Source of the DNA: Capsicum annuum
Taxonomy: Eukaryota > Streptophyta > Magnoliopsida > Solanales > Solanaceae
Direction of reading: 5' to 3'
NCBI RefSeq assembly: GCF_002878395.1
Contig: NC_061120.1
Location: 97,781,782-97,845,781, forward strand
Length of the DNA: 64,000 nucleotides
Shown: in pieces, positions 11,590-21,722 of the stretch
How the letters are laid out: each line of letters opens with the position of its first letter
Position numbering within the stretch: position 1 is the stretch's first letter
Position numbers and translations under genes: made by a program
The notes under the pieces: generated by a model
What the model was told of the DNA's origin: nothing
What the model saw: the letters and a program-made list of their open reading frames with translations, nothing else
Databases searched by the model: none

Positions 11590-12402
11590 TATCCTTTAAA
11601 TCCACAAACATTACATGAATTAATGGTTTTTTTCGAACATATCCCTTTCTGATTTTTCATGATCTTTCTTTGGAGGTCTGCCGGGAGGTCTCTTGTATTT
11701 TGAGGGGCAGTACTACCTTCACTAGTATGTTATCTGGATTTATCCAATCATCTTAATCTGTTCAAGAATAAATTGAAATATCATATGTTCTCAATACTGT
11801 TTTTGGCTTGTACAAATTAGAGAAATATGATCCTTTTGTAAAATTTTGCTATCCAAGATTGCACAAACATGTGCACATGGTATCTCATTCAATTGAAATG
11901 TATGACAAGATCATATTTTTTCTTGAGGAAAATAATAAAATACCTTTTTTATCATGTATTGTATAGACATACTTTGTGGCTGGTTCAATTTGATTTTTTT
12001 TTAAGAAAAATAATTAGAAAAAATTTTAAATACAGTTTGGGCATATATTTTTTGTAACTATGTAAATGTATTTTCAATTAGAAAACTGTATATGTATTTT
12101 TCAAATATAGAGAAGTGTATGTGTATTTCACTAGAGAACTGCATATATTTGTGCACTTTTCAAACATAGAGAACTGTGTATGTATTTTTTAAAACATAGT
12201 TGCACATACATATTTGTTAATACAAATACAAATAATATGAGATGGCAAAAGAGCGTATAGTGGGTGGGTTGTATGATGCATTTGTGCTCAACAATATAGT
12301 ATCAGTTATGCATTCTTCATAATTTTTTTCATATGTCCATCTTCCAGAGTACTTCATAAGAACAGAAATGCTTCCTATTGCCAATTTTCGACTCATAAAA
12401 AA
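11590..12402 (-). pseudogene. MULE transposase remnant (N-terminus plus SWIM finger and AT-hook)
   Basis: A 55-codon N-terminal piece (12402 down to 12236) begins MSRKLAIGSISVLMKYSGRW, the usual start of plant MuDR-type transposases. The C-terminal piece (about 11950 down to 11590) reads CHTFQLNEIPCAHVCAIL, a SWIM zinc finger of the C-x-C...C-x-H type, whose first Cys is replaced by a stop. It then reads YKRPPGRPPKKDHEKSER, an AT-hook-like basic tail. The expected catalytic DDE region of several hundred residues between them is missing. Its place is taken by a short minisatellite (12080-12200). A transposase of this family is normally over 700 residues; here fewer than 200 codons are recognisable, so the element is non-autonomous. 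Confidence 0.72.
12080..12200. repeat. Degenerate ~30-bp tandem repeat inside the MULE
   Basis: The unit 'agagaactgtgtatgta' starts at 12080, 12109, 12133 and 12168 with variable spacers. It sits exactly where the transposase catalytic domain would be expected, so it probably formed at or near the deletion site. Confidence 0.6.
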
Positions 12403-12479
12403 TGTTACAAAAAAATATAAATTAACAAAGACAACATATTAAATCAGTCAACTAATATACAACTATACTAAAAGCATAA

Positions 12480-13357
12480 AAATAGAATTATAATGACAAA
12501 ACTACAGTCAAAATATACAACATAACTCTAATTACACAAATACAAACATAATATTTAAGTACACCCTCAAAGCCATAATTGCTCATAAAATATACAAATA
12601 CACTTACAACATACAAATAAACTAATAATATATAATTATAATTTACATATACAAATAGAACTCTAAATATACAAATACAATAAAAATATACAAACACAAA
12701 CCAAAATACATAAACAAAAATAGAACAAAATACAATTTCACTCTTCATAATATGCAAATACACTCATCGCCTATATAATTACATTCTGAAAAAATAAATC
12801 TGATATTGCTTATTGGGTACATATCAAAATTGAGTTTGAGCAAAGAATAGCTCTCTTAGTTCGATCAAATAATATTGTTCGATCAAATATTCAACATACA
12901 ATTTGAGACGAAAAATAATTTGCTAAAAAAATAATCAAATAAAAAAAAGATTTCGCACAATATGATTTGAGATTAAGTCGTCTTAATTTGCTGAAATTCA
13001 TATACGAAATTAATTTTATGATTCAATACCAGTAATAGCAATGATGCTTTATTTTAAAATTTTAAAGATCAGGAAGATAATAATCTATAGTTGATTTGAG
13101 TTTGATTAGGAAAAAAAATTTACTGCTTTAAATAAGAGTAATTTATGGAAAAGAAATTCACTGCTTTAAATAAGAGTAAATTATGAAAAATAAGAGAGGT
13201 AAAGTGTTGGAGTAAAAACAGTAGAGGTTACGAAGAAACACACGTTTGTGAAGTGTCTAACAAAAAAATGCTATTTTTTTAATAAAATATAATTTTATAA
13301 AAGTGTTATTATTTATCATAATTATGGTCTTAGGTTTGTCACTTCCTATAATTTTTC
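12480..13357 (-). repeat. Right inverted end of the MULE
   Basis: Inverse of the left end, with the same zones in reverse order: a zone of 'tatacaaataca' words (12500-12790), then the block at 12840-13050 that pairs with 10130-10330, then the outer block ending 'cacttcctataatttttc'. Two copies of 'ctgctttaaataagagtaa' (13123 and 13160) form a local tandem duplication not seen at the left end. Confidence 0.6.
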
Positions 13358-13505
13358 TACTCCATACGTCCATTTCTTTCTTTTTAATTAAAAGTATCCT
13401 AACATGCCAAATGTATTAAAAATCAATAGTTTGTACAAACAATGACCTGGCCCAAGACATAATGCGATCCCAAGAATGAAAAGAAAGAAACAAAAAGCAA
13501 AGAAC

Positions 13506-13523
13506 ACAATTAGAATAGAAAAT
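13506..13523 (+). repeat. 5' copy of an 18-bp target duplication (retrocopy)
   Basis: ACAATTAGAATAGAAAAT here and ACAATTAGAATAGGAAAT at 15672-15689 match at 17 of 18 bases. They bracket the SDHAF2 retrocopy. The downstream copy directly follows a short A run, as target-primed reverse transcription by a LINE predicts. Confidence 0.85.
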
Positions 13524-13579
13524 CTCAAATCAAATTTCAACTTTTGATTGATCCTCAAATAGCTTCATTTAGAGAAGAA

Positions 13580-14132
13580 ATGGCGAATTTACAAAAGGCA
13601 CTTATCTTCCGAATTCCTAGAATCCTCAATTCCTTTAACAGGACATGTGTTATAAACTCTACACTCCAATCTCACAATATTTATAGGCCTTTAGCTAGAA
13701 TATTTTCAGTTTTGTTTCTTCAAATGAGGCTTCCTCATTGAATAATATTGATTTCTAATATGAAGAGAGCAAACAACGTTTATTTTAACAACTTTATTTA
13801 TCGCACTAAACAAAGAGGGTACTTGGAGCTAGGCCTTGTTCTTGGCAAATGGGTGGAGGAACATATACAATTCATGGATGAAAATGGAATTAAGTCCCTT
13901 GTTCATGTCCTTGACCTAGAGAATCTGGATTTGTGGGAGTGGCTGACTGGTCAGGACAACCCCAGATGCAATAAATACAAATCCTGTGTTTTGTGCTATA
14001 CGTGAAAAGGTTATGAACAACCTTGACAAACATGCTTCTCCAGAGACTCGTGCTATTCCAGGAAAACCTTGGGTGAGAGGGTGAGATGATATCAAGAAAG
14101 GCCGATATGCGCCTATAGCTGGGAATCAGTAG
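13580..14132 (+). pseudogene. SDHAF2: Processed pseudogene of succinate dehydrogenase assembly factor 2
   Basis: The functional protein is a small mitochondrial factor needed to attach FAD to the succinate dehydrogenase flavoprotein. The copy starts at ATG 13580 (MANLQKAL...), with a presumptive targeting peptide rich in Arg, Ser and Leu. It continues with YEESKQRLF, RTKQRGYLELGLVLGKWVEE and IKSLVHVLDLENLDLWEW. The last part, NTNPVFCAIREKVMNNLDKH to the end GNQ, lies in another frame. Frameshifts occur near 13725, 13795 and 13968, with in-frame stops at about 13781 and 13814 and a Trp-to-stop (TGA) near 14081. There are no introns, and the copy is flanked by an 18-bp duplication with a short A tract, so it is a retrocopy and not the parent gene. 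Identification is from recognisable protein sequence. Confidence 0.88.
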
Positions 14133-14195
14133 TTCTTTTTCTGTCTTGTATAGGAACTCATTATTACTATGTATATGTAATAAATAATTAGATAT

Positions 14196-14622
14196 TGTTA
14201 GAATTTTTGCCTCGATTTTCTTACTAAATTTAAGTTTTAATTTTTCTTGTAAGGAAAATAAAAGTAACCATAAATACTTTTACTTTTCCTGAAAGAAAAA
14301 TATAAAATTTTTCATATTTGACAAACCTCTTTCTTGGAGGAAAAGTTTTGGGCATCTATAAATAGAAGGCCCCTCTTCTTATACAATAACACAATAGCAT
14401 CCACAATGTAGTCGTTTAAAGAGTCTCATTTAGGGGGGGGGGGGATTTTCTCCCAATAGCTTTTAATATTTTTTGATATTAGTTTTCAATATGTAGGTAA
14501 TTTGACCAAATTACATCAATAATATATTTTTTAGTATGTTTTTCTTTGTCGTCTGAATTATCGCTACGATAGTTTGCAACTAATAGCTTTCACATGATGC
14601 CCTCTCGATTTCAAACCCAACA
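14196..14622 (+). repeat. 5' LTR of the small element
   Basis: 427 bp, TGTTAGAATT...AACCCAACA. A plausible TATA box, CTATAAATAGAA, lies at about 14357. It contains a run of 12 G at 14433-14444 where the 3' LTR has only 5. Confidence 0.9.
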
Positions 14623-14624
14623 GG

Positions 14625-14636
14625 TGGTATCAAAGC
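14625..14636 (+). other. Primer-binding site, initiator Met tRNA
   Basis: TGGTATCAAAGC lies two bases after the 5' LTR. It differs by one base from TGGTATCAGAGC, the complement of the plant initiator tRNA 3' end. Confidence 0.8.
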
Positions 14637-15113
14637 TTATGGTTCAATGGTGTGGTGAGACAAGATTAAACAGGTTCAAAGCGATTTCAAAATCAAGATG
14701 CAACAATTTGAATGATAATGAAGATTTTTGTCAAAAAATTTCAAACAAAATTTCAACAATCCTGCTGCTTATCCATCTTTAAAACCAAAATCAATTTTTA
14801 ACCCATGTTTATGGGCTCCAATTTTCAATCCATACTTGCTTAAATGTTTGGACTCCTTTCAACTCATGCATTTATTTTTAACGCATGAGCTCCACTCTTA
14901 ACCTGTGCTCACTTTCAATGGACAAGGCTCTACTTTTAATCTTATCAACCCGTGCTTTTATTTATAATGCATAGGGCTCCAACTTTTAAACCATATCAAA
15001 TTTTAATAATGGTAAGCAACAGTGATATGTGAAGATCGTTGATATATGAAGACCGTGTGAAGAAGAAGGATCAAAAATATTTTGCCAGAAAATCAAGCCA
15101 AAAAGGAGAGATT

Positions 15114-15534
15114 TGTTTGGATTTTTGCCCTGATTTTCTTACTAAATTTAAGTTTTACTTTTTCTTGTAAGAAAAATAAAAGTAACCATACATACTTTTA
15201 CTTTTCCTGAAAGGAAAATATAAACTTTTTCATATTTGGCAAACCTCTTTCTAGGAGGAAAGGTTTTGGGCATCTATAAATAGAAGACTCCTCTTCTCAT
15301 ATAATAACACAATAGCATCCACAATGCAGTCGTTTAAAGAGTCTCGTTTAGGGGGAGATTTTCTCCCAATAGTTTTAATGTTTTTTGATATTAGTTTTCA
15401 ATATGTAGGTTACTTGACCAAATTACATCAATAATATAATTTTTAGTATGTTTTTCTTTGTCGTCTGAATTATCACTACGATAGTTTACAACTAATAGCT
15501 TCCGCATGGCGCTCTCGCGATTTCGAACCCAACA
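15114..15534 (+). repeat. 3' LTR of the small element
   Basis: 421 bp, same start and end as the 5' copy, with TATA-like CTATAAATAGAAG near 15273. The purine tract ends at 15113 and the TSD GATAT begins at 15535. Confidence 0.9.
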
Positions 15535-15671
15535 GATATCACGTCTGTTTGAATAAATCTTTAATAATGTGATGATAGATAATACGTATTACCCTGCCCT
15601 GCACCCATGTTATTGTTGCCATTATAAAACCTTAGATGAAAAAGCATTTCTTTGGTTAACGTTTTAAAAAA

Positions 15672-15689
15672 ACAATTAGAATAGGAAAT
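15672..15689 (+). repeat. 3' copy of the 18-bp target duplication
   Basis: ACAATTAGAATAGGAAAT, one mismatch from 13506-13523. It overlaps the last A of the A tract. Confidence 0.85.
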
Positions 15690-16299
15690 AGAAAATAGAT
15701 AAAAGGAAATCTCAGACACCATATCAAGCTAACCTTGATAACTCTTCACCTTCTCCAATCAAATCATTGCAGCTTCTCCAACCAAATCATTGTAACGGTG
15801 AGGTCAAATGCTCCCGCAAGTTCAGATCGGTGAAGAAATATGTATGCTTATATGATTAAGCTACATTTTTCATTATCTTGAAGTCTATATGGACTTTTTA
15901 AATTGAAAGAAATGCTTCAATTACAGAGGTGGGTCACATCCACTTAGGCACCTTCAATACTCTCACCAGATGCTATGATTCAAAGATCAAAGAAAAAATC
16001 TTCTAATTTCTTATAAGCTAAACACTTTTTGTCGCAGCAATAATGTTGTGTATTCTTTCTATTCTAAGATATGTAGCTTGATTCTTGTGAGATTTTAATT
16101 AAAGTTCTATTTATCCTCTCTCAAGTGACTAAATTTCAGTAGTAACTAATGTAACACTCTAAAATAAAATCAGTCGTCGTTAATTATCATATTGTATTTA
16201 TCAATATACTCTCAACATTCTAAATAATTGAGTTGTTGGGGATATGTCACACCCCTTAAAAAAATCTTTTAGGACATACATTATAGGTTATTTTTCACT
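15690..16299. other. Unassigned sequence
   Basis: A direct repeat 'cttctccaaycaaatcattg' occurs twice, at about 15752 and 15773. No open frame, transposon end or RNA gene was recognised otherwise. Confidence 0.45.
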
Positions 16300-16480
16300 A
16301 TTTCCCTTTTAATTGTTCTTAAATTACTCTCCTATAACATGTGAAGTACTTAAGAACCTCACTAAATGAAAAGGTATAATAGGAAGAAATTCCCAACATG
16401 TCTCTTGAATAATGAACAATTCATTTATTTTGGACATCAAAAAATAACTCAATAATTCATTTATTTTGAAATGGAGGGAG
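16300..16480. mobile_element. Truncated Stowaway-like MITE
   Basis: The right end reads TTTTGAAATGGAGGGAG followed by TA (16481-16482), the same terminal motif as the MITE at 8920-9168. The block 'aattcatttattttg' is present twice (about 16409 and 16453), repeating the duplicated subterminal layout of that MITE. No matching left end was found, so the element is cut on that side and its start is arbitrary. Confidence 0.5.
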
Positions 16481-16700
16481 TACTACGACTATACATATTT
16501 TTTTGGACTACAACTTGACTTTAACTATGTGATTTACTGATACTGATAATTGTTGCGTGAGGTCTTTGAATGTCCTCCATGTGATGCTTGTTGTTGTATG
16601 TTGCTCAATTTGATTCTATTGCTCTTATTGTGTTGATTCGTAGATTAGAAAATTGATCTTTGTCTTTATTTATCATTCCCCTTACTCCTAAATGAAGTTC

Positions 16701-17165
16701 CTAAAATTTGTGAAATTGATGTGTCCTCTTTGCAGCTGCAAAATCTAAGAGAAAATTAGTTAAATAATCTGTCACCTTATTCTCCTCTCTTAAGAGTTGA
16801 GACACTTTGTGTTCCCCTTTATAAATCCACATCATAATTCTATTGACCTCCGTACAAATTGCGCAAGGGGTTTCCCACTCTCCTACAATAATCTCTTTCC
16901 AGGTTAAGCAATTTGTTTCAAGAATAATAGGGAAGAGATTGTGATGAATGCAATATGCTATGCCATCTTTCATAGCCCTAAATTCTACAGTGCGTGAAAT
17001 AGTACCAGGAATACAACTAGCTTTAGCAACCATAAAATCTCCATAATGGTCTCTGACGTGAAAAGCTATTGAGCTATCACTTGGATTTCCCATAAAAGCT
17101 TCATCACAATTACATTTGCACCAACCCACAAGAGGGGGATCCTATAAAAAAATCTATGGCCTAAT
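16701..17165 (-). pseudogene. LINE-like reverse transcriptase, C-terminal RNase H part
   Basis: A 142-codon open frame reads GWCKCNCDEAFMGNPSDSS, then FHVRDHYGDFMVAKASC and EFRAMKDGIAYCIHH. This is the RNase H-like fold found at the C-terminus of many plant LINE-type reverse transcriptases (RVT_3 family). The first acidic residue (CDEA for the usual DGA) and the Glu of EFRA are present. The third position reads ETN where ETDS is usual, so activity is doubtful. Upstream in frame are DPPLV and two stops. The gene is cut at 17165 by the LTR of element D, and its preceding part is at 51372-52060. Confidence 0.75.
17161..17165 (+). repeat. Target duplication of element D, left copy
   Basis: CTAAT here and CTAAC at 51372-51376, matching at 4 of 5 bases with one C/T difference. 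Joining the flanks restores a single reading frame of the LINE on the minus strand. Confidence 0.75.
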
Positions 17166-17594
17166 TGTAATGACTCTCTAGGTCATTTTCTTGATTTATG
17201 TGTAATGATGCTCTAGGCTCATTTTTTTTGTTTAGAAGTTTTGTTGTTAAGGAATCGGCCGTGGACCAAAATTCCTAGTAAATGACTTTGAATGGGAATT
17301 TTGAGGGCACCGTCATCTTCGAAACATTGAGTTTAGGCTAGGGGACTTTTGGTTCCGGTCCCAACTTCTGAACTTATTTTAGGATATTGGATGGATTATA
17401 TAAAAAATATAACTATAGGTGTGGCCCCCACATTTAGTCATAAAAATCTCAGATGAAAGTTCTGATACTTTTATTGAGTCTGAAATATCGAATTTGATAT
17501 GATAGCATAGATCGTTTGTGCACATGGGGTTCCGAACGAATCCTTAGCACTTGATTGGAATCCACTTTGAACTCAGAAAATCTGTTGCCTATGG

Positions 17595-17850
17595 TTGCTG
17601 GTGTAACTGCTTAAGTAGCCATTTGACCACTTAAGCAGTCATTACTTTAGCTATATTGGATCGCTTTAGCGGCCTTGGCTATTTGGCTAAGGGCCGCTTA
17701 AGAAATCAATGTCCACTTTAGAAGACATCGGTTTAGTGGCCTAGGCACCGCTTTAGCGGTACCTCCTCACCATGTCAGACCACTTTAGCGGTCGAGGAGC
17801 AATTTATCGACAACCACTTAAGCGATTGGGTGACTGCTTAAGCGACACCT
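17595..17850 (+). promoter_or_regulatory. Palindromic-word cluster in U3 of D (5' LTR)
   Basis: Repeated words of the type CCGCTTAAGCGG / ACCGCTTTAGCGGT. The clearest, ACCGCTTTAGCGGT at 17747-17760, has perfect 6-base arms around TT. About ten partial copies lie in 250 bases, and the 3' LTR has a decayed counterpart at 48515-48705. The cluster is about 430 bases into the LTR. In the 3' LTR a TATA-like stretch (TTTTATATTTTATTG) lies some 60 bases downstream. Confidence 0.6.
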
Positions 17851-19332
17851 GGGGATTATTATGTCCCCTTCTTCACCCGAATTTCCATCCATTTTCTTTC
17901 CTTTTTACACTATTTTGAGAGCTTGATGTGAGGAATCATCAATGGAATCTAAGGTAATCTATCCTAACACTCCTTTGTCATTTTTCATTAATTTTCCTAT
18001 TAATTTCAATCATATTTCATGGTAAATTCATAGAAATTAGGTATTTAATTCCCTAGACTCTATGGGCTGATTTGGGCCCTGATTTATCCACTTTTGTGTT
18101 AAACTTTTGAGCACACATTCCTTGTCCTTTAAGGGAACTCGTGACAGATTTAATTTTTTGATTTCATTTGCGTGCCCCACAAACCTGTTCTTGACCTGAA
18201 TTAATGATCCGATCCTTTATATAGAAATGTTAGCCTTGTTTTAATGCTAATGACATATAGATTACTATTCTAATAGAATGGTAGAAATTTGGGATCTTGG
18301 GCAAAGATGGATGATTTGTGTTTGATCAAGGACTTGCGGTTCGACATCAATGTTGGCTTTGATATATTCTTCTTCGCAAAATAGTGTACGATATATATTT
18401 TTTGGTAGTCAAGGACGACAAAATAGATTAAGGGTAGCCTACCATGAATTAGCCTAATTTAGGAGTTTGGAGATAGAATGGTGAATCACCCCTTAAGATG
18501 AAATATTTATTATGCCTATAAGATCCTATTATCCCAGTTTACTAGAATGTTAACCATAGTTGATGTTAAGTACCTTTTAGTGTAAGATTTACTACTTGAC
18601 TCAATGGATTATCATAGTTTTATGAATTATAGTATTGATATTATGTTAGTTATATATTACCGTGCCTGAGGCAATCATTCTGATATTAGTTAAACTTTAG
18701 ATGCGTGATTTATCCTTGTAAAGGACATAGCTATAGTCTATGGACATTTATACACTTATGATGGTATTGATTGGATACTAGTGATGGCATGGATAGATTA
18801 TGTACATTCATGCCCAATTAATGGTACTATTTAAACTAAAATCATGGTTTTACTACTGTTTTACTAAAAAGGGTTTTATTCCAACTTTCCACTTTTAAAA
18901 TAAATTCTTTTATATGGAAACCATACCACCTTAATGGATGATTAGTGAGTTTTCCGTAAAAAATAATGTTTTAGAAAATTTATTGAGATAGATTTTGATT
19001 CATGATTTCACTGCTACCATTTACATCGGTTATGAGAGATTTTGACGTTTTTGACTACTTTATGATGATATAGTCTCAGAGTTGACCCTAGATAATAGAT
19101 TTACAAAATTATATCCTTTTAGCCACGGTTCAAGTCCATGCATTTATTATATAAATATCTCTTCGGTACTGGACAAAGTAAACTGATGATGATGATTAAA
19201 AATCTTGAATAGGGACTAAGTTAGTGTATACAGGTACTCTCGATCCCCTAGGGACAACTTTATTCATGAGACACTGTGTCAGTAAAGAGAGGCCATAGTA
19301 AGTCCTACCTTCATGAGCCATCAAGCTAGAGG

Positions 19333-19337
19333 AGGTG
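19333..19337 (+). repeat. Target duplication of element B, left copy
   Basis: AGGTG, repeated perfectly at 38718-38722 after the 3' LTR of B. Confidence 0.92.
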
Positions 19338-21511
19338 TGAAACACCCTGAGTTTGATCCTTAGAAATTTCCTGAGTTGTGAACTTTCTGGATATCATACA
19401 GGTTAATCTTACTAGTCGTATGACGTGGGTACGACCTAGGGGGCCCAATCATATGTTAAGAAGTGTGTTCCTGATCATGTACTATCCTAGGTATGATTAG
19501 ACTTCATACGACTCGTATGAAAATGGTATGAAAGAATCATGCCATTCATATATTGGATAATGTTCAACCCCTTTTGAATTTATCTTGGATATAGTATGAG
19601 GTTACTTGTCATATGATGAAGGAATGACTTACGTAAAAGAGTCGTATGTTGGACACAATATGGTGTCCAATATTCTGATCAAGGTACGAGTGGAGGGTAC
19701 CACTTGTATCATGTGGATAGGATTAAAGGGCTCAAATCGTACCTTCTGCGGTGATTTTAACAATTTAAGTTGGGGGTATTCTGGACATTTCTCCTCTTAA
19801 CCTCTTTTGACCTCACGACATAAAACACTATTGGAACTTTATTTGCCCTATTATCCTCAATCAAAAACACTTTAAGAACTCTCTAATATCTCTCAAGGCT
19901 CTTGGTTCAAGAAATTGTAGGGTTTTCTTCAAAGTAATCAATTAAGGCTCTAAGGGGTGGTTTCTCTCTGTACTCTTTGGTATCTATCGCATGTTACTCC
20001 CCCCTCATTGTTTGTTCAACTAAATTCATGTTCTATGAATGGTTTTCATGATTTAAGTATGGGTATTGTTTGGTTTTGAATTGTATATTGGGGATTTTGG
20101 TTATTAATGGATCAATATTGTTTCCCCATATTTTTCTTATGGTTTTCATGTTAAAATTATGGAATTAAATATGTGGTTTTAGGGGATTGGTAAACTGGTT
20201 CTTGGTTTTAGTTTTGTAAACTATATGCCCTCAATAGGTTTGATAAAATGCCTATGAGAATAGTTTTATCATATAGTTTGACTTTTATTGAAAACTTTGT
20301 ATTGCATAATATGGTTATGGCACCTAAATCAGTTTTAATGGTTTTAATTAATTCAGTAAGGCCTTGGTGACCATAGTTTTTGTAAATTGGAAATAATGTG
20401 TGGTACATGGGAATGCCCTAAGTGTTGGCTAATAACGTTGCTTACAAGATATAGTCTGTATGATGATACCACTTCATAATGACTTGGTTAATAATTTCTG
20501 GAATTGGTGGTTGGTTATGTGCTAATGGTTTTAATTGCACAATAATTGCGGGTTATGATAACTTACCGTGAAGGTGTGAGTCTGATGAACAGACACTGGA
20601 AACTCATGTTTACAGACATGAGGGTTGGTCATGAAGACCTTATACTTGTGGGGTACACGGGAATCCCCTAAGTTTATACTTATATATATGTATCATGGAG
20701 GGCGAAGGGTACATGGGAATACTCAATCCCTGTTATATCTCCAGTTCGTGCGGCTACACATACTGGGTCCCGTTCAGGTGTAACACTGGACCTATATAGC
20801 CCGTGGGTAGATTATGACAGTAAAGCTACACAAACCCAAGTTAAAGGTTTTAAATACATGTTAAACCCAATTCCCTTTCCCAACATAGGTTATATACATA
20901 CATATACATATACATATATATATATGTATGGATGTGATTATATATGGTTATTTACTTGGTTTTAAATATCGACATTATTTTATCACTACTCTTGAGTACA
21001 TGCTAGTGTTCACCCGCTAACCCTTCTTCAGCCACTGTATCCCCATGCAATGCAGAAAACGTCCATACTACTCCTTCTGCTCAGTAACTAGATTTGGGGA
21101 CAACTTTGTGTAGAATTGAAGTGGTGAGCTTCCATACTCCAGAATGCTTTATTTTATGTTATAGTCTTCTCTATATACTTTTTCATTTCTTAGACTTTGG
21201 TTTTTAGCTATGGTCGGGGGCACTTCCCAATTGGATGATGTTTTGATTTCGGATAGAGGCTTTGTGAGACTATTTTGGGTTGGCATAAATAGTGTCGGTA
21301 TTAGTGTCAACCTTGTCATTGGTATTGGTATTTAGGCTAAAACTGTTTAACTGTATTTTATTTATGATTGTTCTATTCTGTTATGTTATATATATTGTAA
21401 GTTTATCCGACATAGGGTGTACGGAGGTTGTGATTGGGTATTGGAGATGGTCTCCGATCTCGATTGGGCTTGAGGCATCAACACGACTATACCCTAGTTT
21501 GGGTCATGTCA
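19338..21511 (+). repeat. 5' LTR of B
   Basis: 2174 bp, TGAAACACCC...GGGTCATGTCA. It shares 'ggtacgacctagggggccca' and 'gatttggggacaactttgtg' with the 3' copy at 36430-38717. It contains a TA/TATACA microsatellite at about 20890-20932. Confidence 0.93.
19395..19760 (+). promoter_or_regulatory. Palindromic-word cluster in U3 of B
   Basis: Words built on TACGA/TCGTA. The best, CATACGACTCGTATG at 19505-19519, has perfect 7-base arms around one C. Related words occur near 19420, 19430, 19645 and 19685. In the 3' LTR the same site is decayed ('tatatgagtcatatgg', about 36597) by transitions. Confidence 0.55.
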
Positions 21512-21514
21512 GAT

Positions 21515-21526
21515 TGGTATTAGAGA
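21515..21526 (+). other. Primer-binding site of B
   Basis: TGGTATTAGAGA, three bases after the LTR end. It is TGGTATCAGAGC with two changes, so the initiator Met tRNA is the likely primer. Confidence 0.75.
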
Positions 21527-21722
21527 TATATGTTTATGGTCAACTAGGAGTCCACAAAGCCGTGTTAGTAGAGTCTCTTTTACGGGTGTGTAGTGCGCCA
21601 TACTCATAAGGGAGTGGCTATAAAACATTTAGGAATATTTCTCTTTTTTGTGTTTTATTATCAAGTTGTAAAGTCTAAGTCCTGAACTCTTCTCTAATTT
21701 CCATTTGTTTGCTTTTCAGATT

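Larger units (their letters stand above)
9750..13357 (-). mobile_element. Mutator-like element with about 0.9-kb inverted ends
   Basis: The outer ends, GGAAAAATTTTGTAAGTAGCAA at the left and its inverse 'gtttgtcacttcctataatttttc' at the right, are imperfect inverted copies. The similarity continues inward for several hundred bases: the left 'gtatatgaatttcaacaactta' pairs with right 12980-13010, and left 10060-10110 pairs with 13050-13110. Remnants of a Mutator-type transposase lie between the ends on the minus strand. Total length is about 3.6 kb. A 9-bp target duplication was looked for and not found with confidence, so the exact termini are uncertain. Confidence 0.7.
14196..15534 (+). mobile_element. 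Small non-autonomous LTR retrotransposon (TRIM/SMART-like)
   Basis: A complete element of 1339 bp. LTRs lie at 14196-14622 and 15114-15534, both starting TGTT and ending AACCCAACA. A primer-binding site (TGGTATCAAAGC, 14625-14636) matches the initiator Met tRNA, and a purine tract (AAAAAGGAGAGATT) precedes the 3' LTR. A perfect 5-bp duplication GATAT lies at 14191-14195 and 15535-15539. The interior of about 490 bases has no gag or pol, so it must have moved with proteins from an autonomous relative. The CCCAACA-type end and TGTTGG-like start suggest a copia-type LTR, but this is inference. In the first ~240 aligned bases the LTRs differ at about 18 positions. Confidence 0.92.
14133..15671 (+). 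other. 3' UTR of the SDHAF2 retrocopy, interrupted, with A tract
   Basis: After the stop at 14130-14132, non-coding sequence runs to 14195, is interrupted by an LTR element, and resumes at 15540. It ends in TTTTAAAAAAA (15662-15672) immediately before the 3' target duplication. The short A run is consistent with an eroded poly(A) tail. Confidence 0.6.
17166..19337 (+). repeat. 5' LTR of D, first part
   Basis: Aligned with 48110-50160: 'ggattatataaaaaatataac' pairs with 'ggattatatgaaaaatggaac', and 'agcctaccatga' and 'cggttcaagtccatgcatttattat' are shared. It is broken at 19337 inside 'ctagaggaggtg', which the other LTR shows uninterrupted as 'atagaggaggtttatacact' (50160). That gives the empty site. 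Confidence 0.85.

Noticed and set aside
12488..12763. 91-codon minus-strand frame rich in Tyr/Val/Phe
   Set aside because: Low-complexity translation of the AT-rich inverted end of the MULE; no protein logic.
13362..13382. Third MITE end ('ctactccatacgtccatttc')
   Set aside because: Resembles a Stowaway terminus, but no partner end or TA-flanked unit was found next to the MULE edge.
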